Source: Fidelibacterota bacterium (GTDB lineage: Bacteria; Fidelibacterota; Fidelibacteria; Fidelibacterales; DSDE01). From it: a stretch of DNA of 5,166 nucleotides. The notes under the pieces were generated by a model, which worked only from the letters and a program-made list of their open reading frames with translations, did not search any database and had not been told where the DNA came from. The stretch lies in assembly GCA_011049095.1 (NCBI GenBank), contig DSDE01000202.1:1-5166 (forward strand), in the 5' to 3' direction. Position 1 is the first letter of the stretch. Each line of letters starts with the position of its first letter. Of this stretch, positions 3,101 to 5,166 are shown piece by piece. The position numbers and the translations under genes are program-made.

Positions 3101-5166
3101 GGTCTATTCAGGTTGATAAGCAAGCTGAAACAAAAACAAGAAATCAGATTCCGGACTATTACCTCCAGGGAGAAATTCCCAAAACGGCAAAATACCACCT
3201 AAATGAAGTAATTGTGAAACGGAAAGCCGGTGTCAAGGCATCCCAAATCAGTGATATTAAAAATTCTATGGGCGCAGAAAGCAAAAAAAGTCTGAAGCTG
3301 ATTGATGCTGAAGTCTGGACCATAAGTCAGCTTTCCACTGCCGAAGCTATATCCCTTTGGCATCAAGACCCGCGCCTTGAATATATCGAGCCTAATTATA
3401 TCCTCAAAGTCAACGCCATGCCCAATGACCCTGATTTCTCCAAACTATGGGGATTGCATAACACTGGACAAAGTGGCGGAACTGCTGATGCCGACATTGA
3501 TGCGCCGGAGGCCTGGGACAAAAGTACCGGTGGACCAATCATTATCGGCGTAATTGATACAGGCGTGAAATGGGACCATCCCGACCTGGCCGCTAATATG
3601 TGGATCAATGTAAATGAAATCCCCGGCAATGGCATTGATGACGATGGAAACGGCTATGTGGATGATATTTATGGGTACGATTTTGTTAACAACGATGGCA
3701 ATCCAATGGATGATCACGATCACGGTTCACACTGCGCCGGAACTATTGCCGGTGTGGGAAATAACGGAATTGGTATCACCGGCGTCGCCTGGAATGCAAA
3801 AATAATGGGCCTTAAATTCCTCTCCAGCGGAGGCAGCGGCACAACAAGCGATGCAATTTTATCTCTAGAATATGCCATCGAGAATGGCGCTCACGTCACC
3901 AGCAACAGCTACGGTGGCGGCGGCTATTCACAAGCCTTCTATGATGCTATAGAAGCAGCAAACTCAGCCGGATTGCTATTTGTCGCAGCAGCCGGAAATG
4001 ATTATGGCAATAACAATGATAATTCACCCCACTATCCCAGTAACTACAGTAATGAAAATGTGATTTCTGTGGCAGCAACCACAAATACAGACGCAATGTC
4101 AAATTTCTCCAACTATGGCTCAGCTACAGTTGATCTCGGCGCACCCGGTTCCTCAATCTACAGTTGTCTTTCCAATGGGGGCTACGGCTATATGAGCGGC
4201 ACTTCGATGGCGACACCCCACGTAGCCGGCGCCGCGGCTTTGGCAATGGCTTATGCACCATTTGCCTCTCATCTGGAAATTAAAGAAGCGTTGCTAAATT
4301 CAGTTGATATCACACCAGCAATGAATGGTAAAGTCCTCAGCAACGGTCGCCTTAATATCAATAAAACTTTTGAAGCACTGCTCAATTGGCTGGTAGTGGA
4401 GCCGCTTTCGGGTACAGTTGCAGCAGGCTCTTCCGAAGATATCAATCTGCAGTTTGATGCCAATAATCTTTTTAGCGGCAGCTATTCAGCCATTCTCAAA
4501 ATCAGCAGTAATGATTTTTCAAACCCCATCATTTCCGTACCCATCAATATGGAAGTTACCGGCGCTCCCAATATTCTCCTCTCGGCAGACACCCTGCTTT
4601 TTGGAGAAAATTATGTCGATTATCCAGCCGCACAATTTCTAAAAATATCCAATAATGGGACAGATACCCTCAAAATCAGCACAATGAGCACCGATGATGA
4701 GCAATTCTCAATCGATTTCTCCTCCGTGAATATTGCTCCCGGAAAAGAAAAAACCGTAACTCTCAGCTACACAGCTGCCAATGCAGGTTCACACAGCGCA
4801 TCCCTCACGATTCTCAGTAATGACCTGAGCGATCCTGAAGTAAATGTTATGCTCCAAGGCTCAGCCATTTATCCACCAGTAATCTCTGTGAATCCAGCTT
4901 CTCTCAGTGACACACTCCTGATGGGCGCCAACGCGGCACATCACATTTGGCTAAAAAACAGCGGTGGCAGCGATCTGGAATTCTCAATTCCGGCCTTCGC
5001 CGCCAAAGCGCTGCTCAGCAATCCTGCCATTCAAAAAAATAACGCAGGCAATTATTGGGAAGACCTCACACTGGAAAAAGGCGCCTTTGATCCGCGTATT
5101 GGAAAATCCAATATTCTCGGTGCAGGCGGTCCTGACGGCTTTGGCTACACCTGGATTGACAGCGAT
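49..5166 (+). CDS. Secreted tandem S8 (subtilisin-like) serine protease with Ig-like and nidogen-like modules, 3' partial
   Basis: This is an extracellular endopeptidase precursor carrying two subtilase units in one chain; 1,706 residues are visible with no stop, and the C-terminus is missing. Order: signal peptide (1-28), propeptide 1 (29-104), S8 domain 1 (107-424; D152, H207, N299, S368), FN3 (431-537), Ig-like half (541-584), nidogen-like domain (622-814), Ig-like half (817-878), ASH-like Ig (881-979), Ig-like half (983-1020), propeptide 2 (1048-1122), S8 domain 2 (1125-1444; D1170, H1225, N1317, S1386), Ig-like half (1445-1505), ASH-like Ig (1508-1606), Ig-like half (1611-1652), and the start of a second nidogen-like domain (from 1691). 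Both triads and both oxyanion Asn residues are intact, so both units should be active. Most bacterial S8 proteins have one catalytic domain. The start rests on the AAGGAG site and the signal peptide. Substrate is unknown; nutritional protein degradation or processing of surface proteins are both possible. I know of no gene symbol. Confidence 0.95.
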   Translation, partial: MLLKEKKYLGVLLSLFIFFSGLSGQIEAEYHNSRIIVKPSKELSGVSVDEIRADYGFDLVRKYRLLDVELWSISDATSVSVALSALANDPRIIYAEPDWRISLNITPNDPQFSQLWGMHNTGQTGGTPDADINAPEAWNTGTGGSVIIGVIDTGVDYNHNDLSANIWTNTGEIPGNGIDDDGNGYIDDIHGYDFVNNDGDPMDDHSHGTHCSGTIAARGNNGIGVTGVCWTAKIMGLKFLDSGGYGNTSDAISALEYAIENGAHLTSNSWGGGGYSQTMRDMLDIANTNGQLFVAAAGNDYGNNNDNTPIYPASYNAPNVIAVASTDHNDNLSGFSNYGPTSVDLGAPGSNILSTIPGNQYASYSGTSMATPHVAGAVGLMMALYPNLSHTLVKERLLMTVDETPAMNGIVLSNGRLNLQMAVAEPDEINPGLITDLTANASGSNSLTLSWTATGDDGNIGAASYYEIRLSNAQISEANWENAQLIPQQILPQAAGNPEQFEVTGLEADTEYFFAVKAFDEWGNPSPVSNSSSATTLAAPIFATDTDSLGADLFTGESVSLSFNISNLQTEASTLDFNLPAFAAAKRIAESAVQNSGNLHFSHTEVIKGAIDARVGNPVVLGAGGPDEYGYSWIDSNEPGGPQFLWTDISQTGTAISLGDDAFELVALPFSFPFYDNDKSEIRISSNGYLTFSTSATDYSNDPIPNTATPNDIIAPFWDDLNPSSGGTIHYLSENQRFIVQYTNVPPYSYGGASGNYTFQVILNSGGSILFQYLDMNGAVNSATVGIENSSGADGLETAFNTSYITDELAISYSIKPQWISSVEPASGRISSGGSSEISITLDATGMMGGNYAEALQILTNDPDNSEVLLPLGIDVTGAADITISPTSKDFGNVYLGDTEETLITIKNIGTDTLHITNIEIDNNAFASDTNTFSLAIGHSLDLTVSFSPDYLGDYTGTLSISSNDADTPVWAISLSGTAVEPPLIAVNPLQFNADLYTGDIVNLPLTISNSGGSDLTWSIQVDKQAETKTRNQIPDYYLQGEIPKTAKYHLNEVIVKRKAGVKASQISDIKNSMGAESKKSLKLIDAEVWTISQLSTAEAISLWHQDPRLEYIEPNYILKVNAMPNDPDFSKLWGLHNTGQSGGTADADIDAPEAWDKSTGGPIIIGVIDTGVKWDHPDLAANMWINVNEIPGNGIDDDGNGYVDDIYGYDFVNNDGNPMDDHDHGSHCAGTIAGVGNNGIGITGVAWNAKIMGLKFLSSGGSGTTSDAILSLEYAIENGAHVTSNSYGGGGYSQAFYDAIEAANSAGLLFVAAAGNDYGNNNDNSPHYPSNYSNENVISVAATTNTDAMSNFSNYGSATVDLGAPGSSIYSCLSNGGYGYMSGTSMATPHVAGAAALAMAYAPFASHLEIKEALLNSVDITPAMNGKVLSNGRLNINKTFEALLNWLVVEPLSGTVAAGSSEDINLQFDANNLFSGSYSAILKISSNDFSNPIISVPINMEVTGAPNILLSADTLLFGENYVDYPAAQFLKISNNGTDTLKISTMSTDDEQFSIDFSSVNIAPGKEKTVTLSYTAANAGSHSASLTILSNDLSDPEVNVMLQGSAIYPPVISVNPASLSDTLLMGANAAHHIWLKNSGGSDLEFSIPAFAAKALLSNPAIQKNNAGNYWEDLTLEKGAFDPRIGKSNILGAGGPDGFGYTWIDSD
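133..360 (+). other. Propeptide 1 (I9/fervidolysin-like inhibitor and chaperone domain), residues 29-104
   Basis: The segment has the usual shape of a subtilase propeptide: an opening strand RIIVKP (34-39), a central VELWSIS (68-74), and a closing NDPRIIYAEPDW (88-99) just before the catalytic domain. In this family the propeptide assists folding and inhibits the enzyme until it is cleaved off. Cleavage would be expected near the junction with the catalytic domain, about residues 104-107. It is only about 30% identical (hand count) to propeptide 2. Confidence 0.8.
367..1320 (+). other. S8 catalytic domain 1 (residues 107-424)
   Basis: Peptidase S8 fold with all active-site blocks visible: Asp block VIDTGVDYNHNDL (D152), His block SHGTHCSG (H207), substrate strand SNSWGGGG (267-274), oxyanion-hole block AAAGND (N299), and Ser block SGTSMATPHVAG (S368). 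An acidic loop GIDDDGNGYIDD (177-188) resembles a calcium-binding loop seen in related subtilases; that role is inferred. Cysteines occur at C211 and C229. The NDPQF...LWGMHNTGQ entry (108-122) is typical of fervidolysin/thermitase-like members. It aligns with domain 2 without gaps. Confidence 0.95.
370..1308 (+). repeat. Internal duplication, catalytic-domain copy 1
   Basis: This is the first copy of a diverged, in-frame direct repeat covering residues 108-420; the partner is at 3424-4362, an exact 3,054-base offset without a gap. By hand count 219 of 313 encoded residues are identical, while many shared residues use different codons. It is an old duplication under protein-level constraint, not a recent DNA repeat or assembly artefact. 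Confidence 0.85.
1339..1659 (+). other. Fibronectin type III domain (residues 431-537)
   Basis: Typical FN3 landmarks: ITDLTANASGSNSLTLSW (434-451, B-strand Trp W451), YYEIRLS (465-471), and the closing GLEADTEYFFAVKAFDEWGN (505-524) before an S/T-rich end. It probably acts as a spacer or binding module next to the protease. The second protease unit has no equivalent and runs straight into an Ig-like half-domain. Confidence 0.85.
1669..1800 (+). other. Ig-like module copy 1, N-terminal half (IgA-1a, residues 541-584)
   Basis: The block (IFATDTDSLGADLFTG... SFNISN ...LDFNLPAFAA) aligns with IgA-2a (983-1020) and IgA-3a (1611-1652). In related secreted proteins this half normally precedes a 'W.SV.P.SGT...GSS' half in one continuous beta-sandwich. 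Here the nidogen-like domain separates the halves. The BACON/abnormal-spindle-like family name is a best guess. Confidence 0.6.
1912..2490 (+). other. Nidogen-like/GGPD-type beta domain 1 (residues 622-814)
   Basis: The domain opens with GAGGPDEYGYSWIDSNEPGG (622-641), continues with FSFPFYDN (670-677), IRISSNGYLTFS (682-693), NDIIAPFWDDLNP (711-723), FIVQYTNVP (738-746), YTFQVILNSGGSILFQYLDM (758-777) and VGIENSSGADG (785-795), and ends ITDELAISYS (805-814). This strand order matches the nidogen-like/SNGY...PFWDDL...VQY module common in large secreted S8 proteins. No enzymatic residues are evident; an adhesive or structural role is inferred. A second copy begins at 5119. Confidence 0.7.
2497..2682 (+). 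other. Ig-like module copy 1, C-terminal half (IgA-1b, residues 817-878)
   Basis: PQWISSVEPASGRISSGGSS (817-836) followed by ISITLDATGMMGGNYAEALQ (838-857), TNDPD (860-864) and IDVTG (874-878) is the second half of the beta-sandwich begun at 1669. It matches IgA-2b (1445-1505) with collinear spacing. Confidence 0.65.
2689..2985 (+). other. ASH/choice-of-anchor-D-like Ig domain 1 (residues 881-979)
   Basis: The pattern ITISPTSKDFGNVYLGDTEE (882-901), ITIKNIGTDTLHITNI (904-919), an 'F' strand with LTVSFSPDYLGDYTGTLSIS (943-962) and SNDADTP...SLSGTA (963-979) is characteristic of the ASPM/SPD-2/Hydin-type Ig-like domains that bacteria use as repeats in secreted proteins. Its partner is at 4570-4866. 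Confidence 0.75.
2995..3108 (+). other. Ig-like module copy 2, N-terminal half, interrupted by a protease (IgA-2a, residues 983-1020)
   Basis: PLIAVNPLQFNADLYTG (983-999) and LTISNSGGSDLTWSI (1006-1020) align with IgA-3a, which also has NSGGSDL. Where copies 1 and 3 continue into 'PAFAA' and the nidogen-like domain, this copy changes at residue 1021 into a polar linker and propeptide 2. The matching second half resumes only at residue 1445. Confidence 0.65.
3109..3189 (+). other. Polar linker before the second zymogen (residues 1021-1047)
   Basis: A hydrophilic, Lys/Gln/Thr-rich stretch (VDKQAETKTRNQIPDYY, 1022-1038; then LQGEIPKTA) joins the Ig-like half to propeptide 2. It has no hydrophobic core, so it is not a buried second signal peptide and does not look like a simple leftover of a fused, separately secreted gene. 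It is likely exposed and may be cut by proteases; this is inferred. Confidence 0.6.
3190..3414 (+). other. Propeptide 2 (internal I9/fervidolysin-like domain), residues 1048-1122
   Basis: KYHLNEVIVKRKAG (1048-1061), a central AEVWTIS (1087-1093) and the closing DPRLEYIEPNYILKV (1107-1121) line up with propeptide 1 with a one-residue length difference. An inhibitor domain in the middle of a chain implies that protease 2 folds as its own zymogen. Cleavage would be expected near residues 1122-1125. About 30% identity to propeptide 1 by hand, much lower than for the catalytic domains. Confidence 0.8.
3421..4380 (+). other. S8 catalytic domain 2 (residues 1125-1444)
   Basis: A second complete subtilase: Asp block VIDTGVKWDHPDL (D1170), His block DHGSHCAG (H1225), substrate strand SNSYGGGG (1285-1292), oxyanion block AAAGND (N1317), Ser block SGTSMATPHVAG (S1386). 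Every catalytic residue is exactly 1,018 residues after its partner in domain 1; by hand 219 of 313 positions are identical. Differences near the active site include Thr to Ser in HGTH/HGSH, Trp to Tyr beside the substrate strand, and C1377 shortly before the Ser block. These may change substrate preference, which is inferred. Confidence 0.95.
3424..4362 (+). repeat. Internal duplication, catalytic-domain copy 2
   Basis: Second copy of the gap-free catalytic-domain repeat, residues 1126-1438. Between residues 172-204 and 1190-1222, 30 of 33 residues match, but 18 of those 30 use a different synonymous codon. Confidence 0.85.
4381..4563 (+). other. Ig-like module copy 2, C-terminal half (IgA-2b, residues 1445-1505)
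   Basis: LNWLVVEPLSGTVAAGSSED (1445-1464), then LQFDANNLFSGSYSAILKIS (1467-1486), SNDFSNP and MEVTG (1501-1505) complete the module begun at 2995. It follows the catalytic domain directly, without the FN3 domain found after protease 1. Confidence 0.65.
4570..4866 (+). other. ASH/choice-of-anchor-D-like Ig domain 2 (residues 1508-1606)
   Basis: NILLSADTLLFGENYVD (1508-1524), LKISNNGTDTLKIS (1531-1544), IAPGKEKTVTLSYTAANAG (1562-1580) and LTILSNDLSDP...LQGSA (1587-1606) repeat the strand pattern of the domain at 2689-2985, including the shared 'NxGTDTL' turn. Confidence 0.75.
4879..5004 (+). other. Ig-like module copy 3, N-terminal half (IgA-3a, residues 1611-1652)
   Basis: VISVNPASLSDTLLMG (1611-1626) and LKNSGGSDLEFSIPAFAA (1635-1652) combine the NSGGSDL turn of copy 2 with the 'PAFAA' ending of copy 1. 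The downstream stretch (residues 1653-1690) also resembles residues 585-621. This copy therefore carries the nidogen-like insert as copy 1 does. Confidence 0.65.
5119..5166 (+). other. Nidogen-like/GGPD-type domain 2, cut by the window end (from residue 1691)
   Basis: GAGGPDGFGYTWIDSD (1691-1706) matches the opening of the first nidogen-like domain (622-637) at 12 of 16 positions. About 180 further residues of this domain, and probably another Ig-like second half, should follow outside the window. Confidence 0.7.

Larger units (their letters stand above)
2497..3108 (+). repeat. Module repeat IgA-b / ASH / IgA-a, copy 1
   Basis: Residues 817-1020 form a block of about 204 residues (Ig-like second half, ASH-like domain, next Ig-like first half). 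It recurs at 4381-4989 in the same order and with nearly the same length, but is more diverged than the protease repeat. The insert that follows differs: protease here, nidogen-like domain after copy 2. Confidence 0.65.
4381..4989 (+). repeat. Module repeat IgA-b / ASH / IgA-a, copy 2
   Basis: Residues 1445-1647, the second copy of the block described at 2497. Shared anchors are the 'VEP.SG' turn, 'SND..' turns, 'NxGTDTL', and 'NSGGSDL' near the end. Confidence 0.65.

Noticed and set aside
3109..3190. Possible boundary of two separate adjacent genes wrongly joined
   Set aside because: There is no stop codon, no ribosome site with a start, and no signal peptide at the junction; the Ig-like module begun before protease 2 is completed after it, which supports a true single protein.
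2971..3198. - strand ORF across the polar linker region
   Set aside because: Checked because it spans the junction between Ig-like half and protease 2, but it has no family resemblance and frame 1 continues without a break.
3396..3805. Overlapping ORFs on both strands over S8 domain 2
   Set aside because: They are shadows of the second catalytic domain, which carries all active-site motifs in frame 1.
370..4362. Assembly artefact duplicating the protease
   Set aside because: The two copies differ at about 30% of residues and at many synonymous sites, so they cannot be the same reads placed twice.
4269..4642. Short ORFs on both strands (4269-4463 -, 4418-4642 +)
   Set aside because: They fall inside the Ig-like and ASH-like coding sequence, with no recognisable family motif and nothing to set them above chance.
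1..5166. CRISPR array, tRNA/rRNA, insertion sequence, terminator
   Set aside because: The window is continuous coding sequence from 49 on; the only repeats found are protein-level domain repeats, with no short regularly spaced repeats, no IS-like inverted ends and no hairpin plus T-run.

Overview
The window is filled by one very large, secreted, multidomain subtilisin-family (S8) serine protease gene read on the + strand. The frame starts at an ATG at 49 behind a good Shine-Dalgarno sequence (AAGGAG, 36-41). It stays open to the last base, so the gene is cut off by the window edge after 1,706 codons. I see no other gene, RNA, mobile element or CRISPR array; the short ORFs in other frames are shadows of this gene.

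Order of parts: signal peptide; propeptide 1; S8 catalytic domain 1 (D152, H207, N299, S368); fibronectin type III domain; first half of an Ig-like domain (IgA-1a); a large nidogen-like/GGPD-type beta domain; second half of the Ig-like domain (IgA-1b); an ASH/choice-of-anchor-D-like Ig domain; IgA-2a; propeptide 2; S8 catalytic domain 2 (D1170, H1225, N1317, S1386); IgA-2b; a second ASH-like domain; IgA-3a; and the first residues of a second nidogen-like domain, where the window ends. Domain names come from recognising motifs by eye, not from a profile search.

The main point of interest is the architecture. Two complete proteases, each with its own propeptide and an intact triad, sit in one polypeptide. 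The catalytic domains align without gaps at a constant offset of 1,018 residues and are about 70% identical by hand count. The second propeptide-protease unit lies where copies 1 and 3 of the Ig-like module carry the nidogen-like domain, so it looks as if a whole zymogen has replaced an inserted domain. If propeptide 2 is autocleaved in the usual subtilase way, the chain would be split inside that Ig-like module.

Organism: a bacterium with an export signal, moderate base composition and large S8 proteins with FN3, 'GGPD..GY.WIDS' and 'VEP.SG.....GSS' Ig modules. From general knowledge this style is common in the Calditrichota/KSB1/Cloacimonadota/Marinimicrobia/Eisenbacteria part of the FCB superphylum. 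This placement is an inference and is not proved by the window. A C-terminal sorting domain, if present, would lie beyond the window.
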